DNA of 64,000 nt from an uncultured bacterium (GCA_937928085.1 CALFVU010000008.1:434001-498000); one strand, 5' to 3'; shown: positions 44,381-54,070, counted from the stretch's first letter. Notes: generated by a model not told the origin, from the sequence alone. A program made the numbers and translations.

Positions 44381-45856
44381 CTAGAAAATAGAAATCAAGT
44401 TATTAGCAACAATTTTTTTTTCTGGAATTTCTATGCTATATATTTTTTGTAGTTGCCTTACATAAAGGACTCGCCTCATTCCAGTTAAAACAGTGTGTAT
44501 TTTGTCATTAAGTAGTATATAAACAATTTGTAAATTTAAGGGTAGGTTTTTAAGATTTTCATCAAAGGATTGTAATTTGTTTTCGATTTCTTTCATTTTT
44601 AGAGAATTTTTATATGATATATATTTTGGTAGAAACGAAAGAGTATAATTAAGTATTTTGATATATTCATAATAAATTTCCATAATTTGTAGTAACTCTT
44701 GTTTTTCTTTTAGATCTTCTAAAAGAAATTTAATATAAGACACTGTTTTTTGGAAAGGAATTATTAAATTTTGAATCAATGCATAAGTTGCCTCCACATC
44801 GCTTAATAAATTTTTATAATAATTAATAGTTTCATAAGGTGAGGGATATGTTTCATCGAATTGAAAATGTTTTTCGGATAAAATTTTTAAAAAAATATTT
44901 TCCAGAACTTTTAATTGATTTTCTAACTGAATCATAACTGATTCTGGATTTTCTTCTCCTTCTTTAAATTCAGAGGGAGGGATACAAAAGCGATATAATT
45001 GATTGTTATAAAAAGAATTAAAAGGTCTGTTAGTTATAATCCATAGATGATATTTTCTTGCTATATCAATCAATGATTCGTTATTGTAGTACAACTCTTT
45101 ATAACCAATTTCTAATAAATTTGCTGGTAATTGAATGACTTTAAATCCAGGTGGTGCTATTTTTAAAATACTTAAGATATCCACATTTTCTTTATGTTGT
45201 GGGGGTAAAACAAGTGTATTAGAAGAAATTCCATAATATCGAATTTTTTTCTCTTCTCTTTTTTTTTCTAAAAATAGTAAAGAAGATTCTAATTTTTTTA
45301 GATATTCTTTTTTTTCCATAGTTTTTAACAAATGCTCTGGATTTTGTAATAAATAAACATCAATTGTCTCTACTCCTAATCGTTTTTTGGAAATCTTTAT
45401 TTCTGTATCTAAAAAGTTTGGATGTATAGAATAATACAGATAATTAGAAATTGGTATAACATCTTTTAAAGAATGATGATTATCTAAATGAATCTTTAAA
45501 TTTTTTCCTTGCAAGTATCCACCTTTTGTAATTAGAATCACCTGACTTCGAGTAATTCTTTTTGCATCTATCAATTCTTTTAAAGTATTACCAATTAAGA
45601 TTTCAGAAGCTCCATCTCCATAATTCGAAGCTGTATCCACAACATTGATTCCAGATAAAAGAGCTTCCCTCAATGCGTCTTTATGTTCTTTAACTAAAAA
45701 GTGGGTTCGATAAGTTCCAAATCCTAAACGAGAAGGTAGAAACTCTAAGTCTTTGATTTCTGAATACAAAGTTTCTTTTTTAATGTTTGGAAAATTTTCT
45801 AAAATAGATCGAAAATATTCTTTTGTATCTTTTTTAGTAGCATATCCCGAATACAT
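44381..45856 (-). CDS. Aldo/keto reductase family protein with C-terminal extension
   Basis: This 491-residue protein has an AKR barrel in the first ~300 residues: LGFGTYRTH, GINVVDTASNYGDGASE with the catalytic Asp and Tyr, and ILITKGGY with Lys. The fourth tetrad residue, His in YLLHNPE, is Gln here (DVYLLQNPEHLL). About 190 C-terminal residues form a helical extension without a known domain. The change may reduce reductase activity or alter substrate. It starts one base after the stop of the upstream gene on the same strand, and the TPR gene follows after nine bases. Confidence 0.8.
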   Translation of the reverse strand: MYSGYATKKDTKEYFRSILENFPNIKKETLYSEIKDLEFLPSRLGFGTYRTHFLVKEHKDALREALLSGINVVDTASNYGDGASEILIGNTLKELIDAKRITRSQVILITKGGYLQGKNLKIHLDNHHSLKDVIPISNYLYYSIHPNFLDTEIKISKKRLGVETIDVYLLQNPEHLLKTMEKKEYLKKLESSLLFLEKKREEKKIRYYGISSNTLVLPPQHKENVDILSILKIAPPGFKVIQLPANLLEIGYKELYYNNESLIDIARKYHLWIITNRPFNSFYNNQLYRFCIPPSEFKEGEENPESVMIQLENQLKVLENIFLKILSEKHFQFDETYPSPYETINYYKNLLSDVEATYALIQNLIIPFQKTVSYIKFLLEDLKEKQELLQIMEIYYEYIKILNYTLSFLPKYISYKNSLKMKEIENKLQSFDENLKNLPLNLQIVYILLNDKIHTVLTGMRRVLYVRQLQKIYSIEIPEKKIVANNLISIF

Positions 45857-45857
45857 T

Positions 45858-46667
45858 TTATTTTTTTTCTAACTGATTAATTCGATTTTGAAAGTATTGA
45901 GCTGTCTCGTATCGTTCTTCTAAAATAGCAAAATATTTTTTTACATAAAGATTAGCTAAGTTATAGTCATTTTTTTGTACTGCTTTTTCAAAATTGACAA
46001 TATCAAATTCTGGATGGTATTTTTTTATAAAAGTTATATATGGGGAAAAATCTTCTAATTTTAGTTTTTTTCTTCTACCTCTTTTCTTGGATTCTTTTAA
46101 TGTTCTGGAATCTTTTTTTCTTAAATTTTCATCATTATAAGATATCAATAAATCTTCGATTTCTTTTAATGTACTTTTTGCATCTACTTGCTTTTCGATA
46201 ATTTTTTTTCTTTTTATTTTAGAAGAATTTGATGTGGTTTTCGATACATTCACTTCGCCTATTTCTAATAAGTAATCAAAAATAGCTAAATCTTGTTCAT
46301 TTATAGTATTGGCATACTTTCTTTGATAATGATCCACGTAGTCTTGTATGATTTCATTTAGCATCTTCATTCTTTCTTTAAGATATTCTTCGTCACTTTG
46401 ATTCTTAGGAATCTGAAAATCTGGTAATTGAATGACATCACAATTACCTATAAAATCAATAATTTTAAAAAAATGATTTTTATCAGAAAAGGCAGAGACT
46501 GGAAATACTACTACAGGATAGTTATACTGATGGGCAGATAAAGGACTTACTACAACTTGGACAGCTAAAATTTTTGCATTAGGTTCAATGGGGTTTTCTC
46601 CTTTAACTTCACTAAATGCTACTAATATTCCGGTCGGAGATTTAGAATTTCCTTTAATATATTTCAT
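45858..46667 (-). CDS. Hypothetical protein with UVR-like C terminus
   Basis: I do not recognise this 269-residue protein. The N-terminal 90 residues are beta-rich and hydrophobic (PTGILVAFSEVKG, AVQVVVSPLS, YPVVVFPVSAF). A highly charged Lys/Arg region follows (about 150-205, with KKRGRRKKLKLED). The C terminus, YFAILEERYETAQYFQNRINQLEKK, resembles the UVR motif of UvrB/UvrC and clamp-type adaptors. It is probably cytoplasmic. It lies one base upstream of the aldo/keto reductase gene. A TATAAT lies on its upstream side at 46681-46676 with a TTGACT 14 bases further, too close for a standard promoter. Confidence 0.62.
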   Translation of the reverse strand: MKYIKGNSKSPTGILVAFSEVKGENPIEPNAKILAVQVVVSPLSAHQYNYPVVVFPVSAFSDKNHFFKIIDFIGNCDVIQLPDFQIPKNQSDEEYLKERMKMLNEIIQDYVDHYQRKYANTINEQDLAIFDYLLEIGEVNVSKTTSNSSKIKRKKIIEKQVDAKSTLKEIEDLLISYNDENLRKKDSRTLKESKKRGRRKKLKLEDFSPYITFIKKYHPEFDIVNFEKAVQKNDYNLANLYVKKYFAILEERYETAQYFQNRINQLEKK

Positions 46668-46763
46668 AATATCAAATTATAAAAAAATAAAATCAAGTCA
46701 ATACTTTTTATAAATGAAAATTAAGTTATTCATTTATCCATAAAGAAAAATTCATTCAATAAT

Positions 46764-47471
46764 TTATTTAAATAAAATACGAATATCAAAATTAGGTTTA
46801 TTTTTTAATTGAGAAAGTAATTTTAAAAATAATTCTGCAGTAATTAAAGCATCTCCAATAGAAGTATGTCTTCCACTACTAGAAATTTTAAATCTTTCTA
46901 TTAAACTGTCTAAGGTATAAAGTCTTTTTTTATTCTCATCAAAATGTAAAGCATCTTCTGATGTGTAACCATCATAATATAATGCTAGGTCAAAAGTATC
47001 CAAAATAGGATTTAAAAGTTCAATAGAAAAAAAATTTTTAAATTCTCTATTTAAAATTTCCTTATCAAAGCTTATATGATGCCCCACAAGGATATCTCCT
47101 TGTATAAAAAATAAAAGTTTTTTAAAAAAAGTATATTTATCAATACCCTTTTCTAATTCAGTCTTTCTTATACCATGAATTGCAATGCTTTCTTCATTTC
47201 CTGCTGTATCATTTTTTATAAAAGCTTCCAAGGAATCGCTAATATCAATTTCCAGATTATGTATTCTTATACCACCAAAAGAAATTATGTTATCATTCGT
47301 ATTTAACCCTGTAGTTTCTGTATCAATAACTAAATAAGTATTTTTTGAAAAATTCTTATCATATTTTTTTCCATCAAATTGAGTTAAATAATAACATATT
47401 TCAGAATAGAATTGAGTTTTACAAAATTTTTTTTTCCAGATCAAGTGTTTAATTTTATTTTTTAATTTCAT
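46764..47471 (-). CDS. DnaQ-like 3'-5' exonuclease
   Basis: This 235-residue protein carries the DEDDh exonuclease motifs: Exo I D50-T-E52-TTG, Exo II VGHHISFDKEIL and Exo III HTSIGDALIT. It is a single-domain protein like the epsilon-type proofreading subunit, but the gene lies one base downstream of the DUF294 gene. That pair is known in other bacteria as a CBS/nucleotidyltransferase protein with an exonuclease. The substrate may therefore be a nucleotide or RNA rather than a replication error. All acidic residues are present. Confidence 0.88.
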   Translation of the reverse strand: MKLKNKIKHLIWKKKFCKTQFYSEICYYLTQFDGKKYDKNFSKNTYLVIDTETTGLNTNDNIISFGGIRIHNLEIDISDSLEAFIKNDTAGNEESIAIHGIRKTELEKGIDKYTFFKKLLFFIQGDILVGHHISFDKEILNREFKNFFSIELLNPILDTFDLALYYDGYTSEDALHFDENKKRLYTLDSLIERFKISSSGRHTSIGDALITAELFLKLLSQLKNKPNFDIRILFK

Positions 47472-47472
47472 T

Positions 47473-49380
47473 TTATCTTATAAAATCTAATTGATATTGT
47501 GTATTCAAAAGATTTTGAATCTTTTCAATCACTTGAAAAGAATTACGTAAAATTTGCTTATCTAATTTTGATAATTCTTCTGGTTTAATATATCTGCCAG
47601 AATTATTGTTTTTTAAACCGAAGATTGTTCGTAGTTTTAAATAATAGGAAAAAACCTCAGCGGCTTCTTTATATAACTCTTGATTAACTGTATCGATTTT
47701 CTGAAGTGCTTTATATCTTTCTAAAGTAGAAGAAACTTCTAAAATTTCTTTATCAATACTTAAAACTCTCGCAGAATCAATAAGGGGCAATAAACACCGA
47801 GTTTTTATATCAAATTCATTTCTATTTTCTCCGGTTTTTTCTACAATAAAATTTCGAAAAAAATTTAAAGGAGGTGGAGAAGAAACAGCATTTTTTGCTA
47901 AAAATCCTATAAAAAATTTATTTTTATTTTTTGTAATAAATTTTCTTAATTCGTCTAAAATTGATTCTTCTCCATAAGTGTTTCTAAAATCAAAAAAAAT
48001 CGTAACATTTAATAAATTTTTTTCATCTGGGACTTCTAACCATTTTTTAAAGTAAGATTTCCAGATTGAAATCGGTTGACACCACTCTGGATTTCTTGCC
48101 ATGATGTTACCCGGACACTCAGAAAATCCACACTCCATCAAAATTGCATTGACACTTTGTCCTAATAATAAGAAATATTCTTGCGTTTTTTCTATATTGT
48201 CTGTATCTTCAAAAATAATAGCATTATCTTGATCTGTTTTTAACATCTGTTCTTTTCTTCCTTCGCTTCCTAAAGATACCCAAACAAAACGAACATCAGG
48301 TTTTTTATATCCTTGATTTTCTAGTTTCTCAATAGAAATTTCAATAGCTTTTTCAATTAAAGCATCATTAATTTCAGTAATTGTATTAGAAATAAATGTG
48401 ATTGATAAGTCTTGATCTAAATAATCTTTTAAAATCTTATCCGCTCTTTTCCGAATTCTTATTAATGCTTCGATATCATTTGAATTATGGATCTCTTTAA
48501 CTAACACTGCAGGATTATTTCCATGTAATACCAAAACATCATGTTCAGAAACGATTCCCACAACTTTAGACTTGTTGGTTCCATCTTCTGTTAAACATAA
48601 ATGCTTTATGTTTTTATTCATCATTTCTACAATAGCTTCGGCAGCATTGATATCGGGTTTAAAAGTAAATACAGGCTTTGTCATAATTTCTTCTGCTTTT
48701 GTTGTAACTGGAAATTTACCTGTTGCTATCTTTTTTCTTAAGTCTGTATCAGTAATAATTCCTAGTGGATATGTATTATCATCTGTAATGATGATAGATC
48801 CTATATTTTTTTGAGACATTATTTCTGCAATTTCCTGCACGGTGTTATATGGTTTAGCACAAATTACATTTTTAGTGACTTTTAGTTCTAGAACTTCGTC
48901 ATAAGAAATAAATTTCTTAATTTTATAATCTTCAGATATATCTAAATTCTTTTTCTTAAAATGATGCATTCCAGAAGAAAATCCAGATGAAAAATACCGT
49001 AATACTTTAGGATACTTATGAATCAAAGGTTCAAAAGAAGAAAAAGGAAACACATATACGATTGTTTCTTCGATAGCTTTTGCTGAGAAAATATATAATC
49101 TTTTTGCTAAAAGTGCAGCAACACCAAACACATCTCCTTCTTCTAAAATTTCTACGATTTCGTTTGTGTTTTCTTCTAAAAGTTCTACACTACCCTGATG
49201 AATTATATAAAATTGATTAGAGGGGTTTTGTCCTTCACGAAAAATAAATTCATCTTTATTAAAAATTTTGATTTTACAAGTAGAAGCGAGTTTTAAGAGA
49301 TCCTCTGTACTAATAAAACTAAAAGGTGGAAATTTTATAATAAAATCAGTTATTCTTTGCTTTAGACTTTCTGAACTCAC
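47473..49380 (-). CDS. cNMP-binding/CBS/DUF294 nucleotidyltransferase-like protein
   Basis: This 635-residue cytoplasmic protein contains a cyclic-nucleotide-binding domain (about 20-120, with GEGDVFGVAALL-type LEEGDVFGVAALL), two CBS domains (about 170-290), a DUF294 nucleotidyltransferase-like domain with GSEGRKEQMLKTDQDNA (371-387) and a C-terminal DUF294 helical domain. The G-S and D-x-D residues of the nucleotidyltransferase fold are kept. Such proteins are thought to sense adenine nucleotides or cyclic nucleotides, and modify an unknown target. The start is GTG, and a run of 16 A lies seven bases upstream. The exonuclease gene follows after one base. Confidence 0.88.
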   Translation of the reverse strand: MSSESLKQRITDFIIKFPPFSFISTEDLLKLASTCKIKIFNKDEFIFREGQNPSNQFYIIHQGSVELLEENTNEIVEILEEGDVFGVAALLAKRLYIFSAKAIEETIVYVFPFSSFEPLIHKYPKVLRYFSSGFSSGMHHFKKKNLDISEDYKIKKFISYDEVLELKVTKNVICAKPYNTVQEIAEIMSQKNIGSIIITDDNTYPLGIITDTDLRKKIATGKFPVTTKAEEIMTKPVFTFKPDINAAEAIVEMMNKNIKHLCLTEDGTNKSKVVGIVSEHDVLVLHGNNPAVLVKEIHNSNDIEALIRIRKRADKILKDYLDQDLSITFISNTITEINDALIEKAIEISIEKLENQGYKKPDVRFVWVSLGSEGRKEQMLKTDQDNAIIFEDTDNIEKTQEYFLLLGQSVNAILMECGFSECPGNIMARNPEWCQPISIWKSYFKKWLEVPDEKNLLNVTIFFDFRNTYGEESILDELRKFITKNKNKFFIGFLAKNAVSSPPPLNFFRNFIVEKTGENRNEFDIKTRCLLPLIDSARVLSIDKEILEVSSTLERYKALQKIDTVNQELYKEAAEVFSYYLKLRTIFGLKNNNSGRYIKPEELSKLDKQILRNSFQVIEKIQNLLNTQYQLDFIR

Positions 49381-49387
49381 AGTTATA

Positions 49388-49403
49388 TTTTTTTTTTTTT
49401 TTT
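49388..49403 (-). repeat. Homopolymer tract of 16 A before the DUF294 gene
   Basis: The plus strand has 16 consecutive T, so the minus-strand leader of the DUF294 gene has 16 A. It ends seven bases before the GTG start and lies where a ribosome-binding site would be. Length variation by slippage could alter expression. Confidence 0.75.
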
Positions 49404-49520
49404 ATGAAAATCAAGAAAAATTCATAAAACTAGATTAATTTAGTTTAGAGCAAGCAAATATTTAAGTTTTAATTGACTAAAAATTTACAAAATCAATTTT
49501 TATTTTTTTTCGAATTCTTT

Positions 49521-51377
49521 ATGGATTTAATAAAAAAAAAATTTTCTCTAGATTACTTAGAGAGACTTAAAAGTGAAATTGTAAAAAAAAAGCCTTATTT
49601 ATCAAATATTATTGATAAAAACAATTCATCTACTATTACAGTTCAGCCTGCGAAAAAGCAAGGATATTACTTTATCCTTGAAAATGAAACATTTACATCT
49701 CGAATCGATCCTATAAGCGAAGGAGAACGAATTTTTTTGAACTACAAACAAAAAATCGAAAAATCAAAAATTATCTTTCTTTTAGGATTAACGAATCCTT
49801 ATGTATTTCGTCTGATTTTTTATCAAGTTCAAAATCAAATTTTTATTGTTATCGAAGAAAACGAAAATCTTATTCAGTTTTATTGGCAGTATATAGAAGA
49901 TTTTCATAAATTTTTATTAACTCCAAATTGTCATATTTTTACAAAGAAAAATATGGATTTACTTTTTCATTATTTAAACAGTCTAAATTTAGAAAATGTT
50001 AGATCTTACATACTGATAAAATCAAGTTCTTTTTTAACAAAAATAAATAGTTTTTATTTAGAAATAGAAGAAAAAATTTATTCATTATTGAAATCTAATT
50101 TTTCTAGTTTACTTACTCAGTTTGAATTTGAAAAACTATGGTTTACAAATATTTTTTGTAATCTTCATTTTTTTAGAAAAGATCATCCTTTTTTATTTTT
50201 AAATTTTTATAAAAATTCTTTGAAAAACTTACCTTTTGTGATTATTGGTGCAGGACCTTCTTTACGATATAGTAAGAAAATTTTATTTACATTAAAAAAC
50301 AAAGCTTTTCTTCTTGCAACAGATACAAGTCTAAAACCTCTACTTCGAATGGGAATTATACCCGACGGAGTTCACATACTGGATGCTCAAATCTTTAGCT
50401 ATTTTCATTTTCGAAATATAAACTTAAAACATATACTTTTATTTGCTGATGTGGTTGTGCATCCCAAATTACTTTTATATTTAAAACCTTTAGGATGGAT
50501 TTTTTCTTCTACTGTAAAATACAAAATCACACATGACGGAAACATAAAAGAAGAGAAACTTTTTGGAATGAATTTATTAGAAAATCTTTTTGGTTCAATA
50601 GCTGGTTTACAATCAGGTGGTTCTGTTTCTACATCTGCTTTTGAAATTGCTCGTTTTTTAGGTGCAAAAACAATTTTTTTAATTGGTATGGATCTGGCTT
50701 GGACTAAAAGACAAATGCACTGTGTTCATACTCATCATTACGAAAAGTGGTATGCTCAAATCCATCGAATCCTTAGTTTAGAGATGATTAATGAAATGTT
50801 ACTTCAAAAAAGGATTATAAGTAAAATAAAAGGTATACGAAATACTTATACCTATGGGGATGCAGTCTTGAATTTATATCGAGATTGGTTCGAACAATCA
50901 GCTTTAGAATTAAAAGATCAAATCCAAATCTATAATCTAACATATGATGGTGCTTATATACAAAATATAGGATCTATCTCTAATGTGGATTTTCTTCCAG
51001 ATATCAATAAAAAAGAAATACTAAATTTATTTTCTCAGTATTTTCAGGATTATACTTTGAATTTGAATCAATTTACAATTACTCGTAGCTTGTTAAAAAA
51101 AATAATCAATCTAATTGATACATTTGATATGAAAAATGATTTTTCATCTAAAGAAGACTTTTTCTACAAGTTTTTGGAATTACAGGAAGAATTTCGTGAT
51201 TTAGAAGTATTTTCTCATAAAATTCTTACCTACATTAAGAGAAATTCAGAAAAAATAACTAAAGAAAAATCGATAGAAATTTTTTATAAAAATGTTATAA
51301 AAGATTTAAGAAAGTTTATAAAATCTTATATTACTTTTAATACTTCTTTTACCCATTCGGATAGGGAATTAGGTTGA
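49521..51377 (+). CDS. DUF115/MptE-like motility-associated protein
   Basis: This 618-residue cytoplasmic protein has the core LPFVIIGAGPSLRYSKK, then LLATDTSLKPLLRMGIIPDGVHILDAQ and GGSVSTSAFEIARFLGAKTIFLIGMDLAWT, typical of DUF115 (6-hydroxymethylpterin pyrophosphokinase MptE-like). In spirochaetes and Campylobacter relatives, members are annotated as motility accessory or flagellin-modifying glycosyltransferases. A TTG at 49473 would add 16 residues, but it sits in TTGACT, which may be a -35 box. The ATG fits family starts better. The last 17 codons overlap ruvA in antisense by 52 bases. Confidence 0.82.
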   Translation: MDLIKKKFSLDYLERLKSEIVKKKPYLSNIIDKNNSSTITVQPAKKQGYYFILENETFTSRIDPISEGERIFLNYKQKIEKSKIIFLLGLTNPYVFRLIFYQVQNQIFIVIEENENLIQFYWQYIEDFHKFLLTPNCHIFTKKNMDLLFHYLNSLNLENVRSYILIKSSSFLTKINSFYLEIEEKIYSLLKSNFSSLLTQFEFEKLWFTNIFCNLHFFRKDHPFLFLNFYKNSLKNLPFVIIGAGPSLRYSKKILFTLKNKAFLLATDTSLKPLLRMGIIPDGVHILDAQIFSYFHFRNINLKHILLFADVVVHPKLLLYLKPLGWIFSSTVKYKITHDGNIKEEKLFGMNLLENLFGSIAGLQSGGSVSTSAFEIARFLGAKTIFLIGMDLAWTKRQMHCVHTHHYEKWYAQIHRILSLEMINEMLLQKRIISKIKGIRNTYTYGDAVLNLYRDWFEQSALELKDQIQIYNLTYDGAYIQNIGSISNVDFLPDINKKEILNLFSQYFQDYTLNLNQFTITRSLLKKIINLIDTFDMKNDFSSKEDFFYKFLELQEEFRDLEVFSHKILTYIKRNSEKITKEKSIEIFYKNVIKDLRKFIKSYITFNTSFTHSDRELG

Positions 51378-51946
51378 ATGTTATCATTTTCTATTTTTTC
51401 TAAAGCTTTTTTGGTTGCGGGTTCTTTATAACCTAGAGTCTTTAAAGCTTGAATAATATCTTCTTTTAATTCTTCGCTCATTTGTTTTGAAGTTTTTTCT
51501 TTTTTTACATCCAATTTTGCATCCGTTAATAACTTTAAAAACTTTTTCTTTTTTTGATTTACTTCAAAGATAATTTCTTCTGCTATACTTTTACCAATTC
51601 TTGGGATTTTCATAAGTTTTTGAGATTCTTTTTTTTCGCATATCTCTAATAATTGCTGTGTATTTAAATGGGACAAAATACTTAAACCTAAAGTGGGTCC
51701 AATTCCTTTTAGTTGAATAATTGTTTTAAATAACTCTCGTTGAGAAATATCTAAAAATCCATAAAGTTTTTGTTCTTCTCCCTGAAAATGATGATAAATA
51801 TATAATTGTATTTTTTTTGAAATTTGATTTTGTAATGTTTCAACTACATTGAGTGGAACTAAAATTTCGTATTCTACTCCACCTGTGTCGATATATACAA
51901 ACTGAATTGAAATTCTTGTAAGTTTACCAGAAATTTTAGAAATCAT
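51326..51946 (-). CDS. ruvA: Holliday junction branch migration protein RuvA
   Basis: This 206-residue protein binds four-way junctions and recruits RuvB. Domain I starts MISKISGKLTRISIQFVYIDTGGVEYEI. The helix-hairpin-helix domain has LFKTIIQLKGIGPTLGLSIL and LMKIPRIGKSIAEEIIFEV. The C-terminal RuvB-binding three-helix domain has ALKTLGYKEPATKKAL. It follows ruvC by five bases. ruvB is not in this window. Its 3' end overlaps the MptE-like gene in antisense. Confidence 0.95.
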   Translation of the reverse strand: MISKISGKLTRISIQFVYIDTGGVEYEILVPLNVVETLQNQISKKIQLYIYHHFQGEEQKLYGFLDISQRELFKTIIQLKGIGPTLGLSILSHLNTQQLLEICEKKESQKLMKIPRIGKSIAEEIIFEVNQKKKKFLKLLTDAKLDVKKEKTSKQMSEELKEDIIQALKTLGYKEPATKKALEKIENDNIQPNSLSEWVKEVLKVI

Positions 51947-51951
51947 AAAAT

Positions 51952-52410
51952 CTATGGATACGATAAAGCAATGGCTAATGCGTCATAACCATCATCGGTT
52001 AAAATTTCGCCCTTAAAAGAATAACCATAAACTTTTTCTAGTGCTCTTTGGATAGATTTTTTATTAGCATTTCCATATCCAGTAATGATTTTTTTTACTG
52101 TTTTAGGATGAATTTCTATTACATTAAGATTTTTTATACCTGCTAAAGTTAGAATACAGCCTCGAGCTTGTAAAATTTTTTCTATATTAGTAAGAATTGA
52201 TTTTGTAGAAATAATTTTTTCTATTAAAATTAATTCGATTTGATATTCATCAATAAGAGCATAAAATGTTTGATATATTAGTTTTAGCCTCTTTTGTATT
52301 TCGTCTTCTTTTTTAGTTTCTACAATACCGATTCGTAAGATTTGATTATTTTTGTTAAGAATTGCAAAACCACTTTTTTCTAAACCCGGATCAATTCCAA
52401 TGCGATTCAT
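51952..52410 (-). CDS. ruvC: Holliday junction endonuclease RuvC
   Basis: This 152-residue nuclease resolves Holliday junctions. Catalytic acids are D7 in RIGIDPGLEKSGFAI, Glu in LILIEKII, and the pair in DDGYDALAIAL. Length is normal. It lies one base after yebC and five before ruvA, in the common yebC-ruvC-ruvA order. No substitution at active-site positions was seen. Confidence 0.95.
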   Translation of the reverse strand: MNRIGIDPGLEKSGFAILNKNNQILRIGIVETKKEDEIQKRLKLIYQTFYALIDEYQIELILIEKIISTKSILTNIEKILQARGCILTLAGIKNLNVIEIHPKTVKKIITGYGNANKKSIQRALEKVYGYSFKGEILTDDGYDALAIALSYP

Positions 52411-52411
52411 T

Positions 52412-53164
52412 CTAAGATAGAACTTTTTCGATTTCTTCGCTTAAAAATAAATTATGATATACCGCTTGAACTTCGTCATGATTTTCTAAAGTTTCTATTA
52501 ATTTTAAGATTTTTTGAGCTTTTTCTAAATCTACTCGTACTTCTGTTCCTTCTAACGGAATAAATTTTATGTTAGCTTCTTCTATTTTGATTTGTAAATG
52601 ATTTAAAATCTCATTTACATTACTGAAATCTTTAGGATCTGTAATTATGATAAAAGCATCTTCTTCTATTTTTAGGTCTTCTGCTCCATTTTCAATCGCT
52701 ATTTCGTATAATTTTTCTTCTTCGATTTGATCTTTTGGTATTATGATGATTCCTTTTCGCTCAAAAAATTTTAGAACAGAATTCGGAGTCGACATACTAG
52801 CGTTTGCTTTACTAAGAATATTTTTGATTTCTGGTGTGGTACGAGTTTTCTTATCTGTCATTACTTCGATTAATAATCCCACTCCACCGGGAGCAAAAGC
52901 TTCGTAAACGATTTCTTCGTAGTTTGAGTTTTGTAATTCTCCAATTCCTTTTTTTATTGCTTTTTCTATATTTTCTTGAGGCATATTTGATGATCTTGCT
53001 TTTGAAATAGCTATTCTTAATCTTGGATTCGCATTTGGATCAGGTCCTCCTAATCTTGCTGAAACCATAATTTCGCGAGATAATTTTGCAAACAATCTTC
53101 CTTTTTTCTTATCAGAACTTTCTTTTCTGTGTTTGATATTAGCCCATTTGGAATGTCCTGCCAT
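52412..53164 (-). CDS. yebC: YebC/PmpR family transcriptional or translational regulator
   Basis: This 250-residue protein begins AGHSKWANIKHRKESSDKKKGRLFAKLSREI, the YebC signature, followed by PRLRIAISKARSSNMPQENIEKAIKKG, YEAFAPGGVGLLIEVMTDKKTRTTPEI and GAEDL. Members act as DNA-binding regulators, and recent work on the family also links them to translation of proline-rich stretches. It heads the yebC-ruvC-ruvA operon. A TATAAT on the minus strand (53245-53240) lies about 75 bases before the start, without a clear -35. Confidence 0.93.
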   Translation of the reverse strand: MAGHSKWANIKHRKESSDKKKGRLFAKLSREIMVSARLGGPDPNANPRLRIAISKARSSNMPQENIEKAIKKGIGELQNSNYEEIVYEAFAPGGVGLLIEVMTDKKTRTTPEIKNILSKANASMSTPNSVLKFFERKGIIIIPKDQIEEEKLYEIAIENGAEDLKIEEDAFIIITDPKDFSNVNEILNHLQIKIEEANIKFIPLEGTEVRVDLEKAQKILKLIETLENHDEVQAVYHNLFLSEEIEKVLS

Positions 53165-53365
53165 ACTTCCAGAATTTTTTAAATTCTAAATGATTGCAAT
53201 CGAAATTTTATTTGAAATTTTACGCAAGACTAAAAAAACATTATAGTATATTTTGTTCGTAAATTTAAATTTATATTTTACAAAAAAAACTAGCAGTATG
53301 TAAAAAAATTTACTTAAAAAATATATAAAATTTTTTTATAAAAAATAATAATCAAGAAATTTTAC

Positions 53366-54070
53366 TTATAATTGATGTTTTTTCTTTTGTATCTCTTCTA
53401 TAGAAACAGAAATAATTAAAAGGAAAATTCCAGTCACAATCAAACTATCTGCTAGATTAAATGTTGGCCAAGTTTCCCAAGATAAAAACGACAAAATCGG
53501 AATATTGGAAAAAGAATTCCATCCAAACCAGATACATTCAACAAAATCAACAACTCCAGAAATGTACCCTTGTTTTGGGGTCAAAGAAAAAACCCATTCT
53601 CGATTTTCTACAGATTTAACAAATAGTTTATCAATAAAATTACCAATTGCACCAGAAAATATCAATAACCATGTAAAAGAATTCCCAAAATCAAAATGTT
53701 TCCATCTATATAATAATAAAAAAATAATTGCAAAAAATGTTAATAAAATTCCTAAAGTTGGTAAAGAAGGACCAATTCCAAAAATAAATCTGTCGTTAAA
53801 AACTAATCGTAATTTTATCCATTTACCTTCTTCTCCCAAAATGGGTATATATGGAATTCCATCTATTAAAGCATTAAAGCGGGAGTTTTTTATATTTTCT
53901 AGTTGTGAATAAGAAAGATAAAAATTCAGAGAATCTGTTGCCCATTTTTTTGTTAAAAGATCAATACTTACAAGGATCATTACAGATAATATCCACCAAA
54001 TAGGGAACACTTCTAAAAATTTTTTTTCTACATTCAGTGTCTTTTTTATAAAAGAAAATATCTCTAACAT
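53366..54070 (-). CDS. lspA: Lipoprotein signal peptidase (signal peptidase II)
   Basis: This 234-residue inner-membrane aspartyl protease cleaves the signal from diacylated prolipoproteins, which this genome has in number. Four membrane segments are visible. The catalytic aspartates lie in SGVVDFVE and FNLADS; GAIGNFIDKL is also typical. It is longer than the 160-170 residues of the E. coli enzyme because of inserts in the periplasmic loop (about 55-80) and around WFGWNSFSNIP. The longest frame antisense to it (53505-53912) is a shadow. A 200-base AT-rich spacer separates it from yebC. Confidence 0.93.
   Translation of the reverse strand: MLEIFSFIKKTLNVEKKFLEVFPIWWILSVMILVSIDLLTKKWATDSLNFYLSYSQLENIKNSRFNALIDGIPYIPILGEEGKWIKLRLVFNDRFIFGIGPSLPTLGILLTFFAIIFLLLYRWKHFDFGNSFTWLLIFSGAIGNFIDKLFVKSVENREWVFSLTPKQGYISGVVDFVECIWFGWNSFSNIPILSFLSWETWPTFNLADSLIVTGIFLLIISVSIEEIQKKKHQL

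Noticed and set aside
49473..49520. TTG start for the MptE-like protein at 49473
   Set aside because: TTGACT here looks like a -35 element, no ribosome-binding site is near, and family proteins begin close to the ATG at 49521.
53165..53365. Longest spacer, checked for tRNA or small RNA
   Set aside because: AT-rich with no cloverleaf, no stable hairpin and no terminator; only a weak -10 for yebC was seen.
53505..53912. 135-codon plus-strand frame antisense to lspA
   Set aside because: It mirrors a conserved membrane protease gene, has no recognisable motif and no ribosome-binding site; it is a shadow frame.
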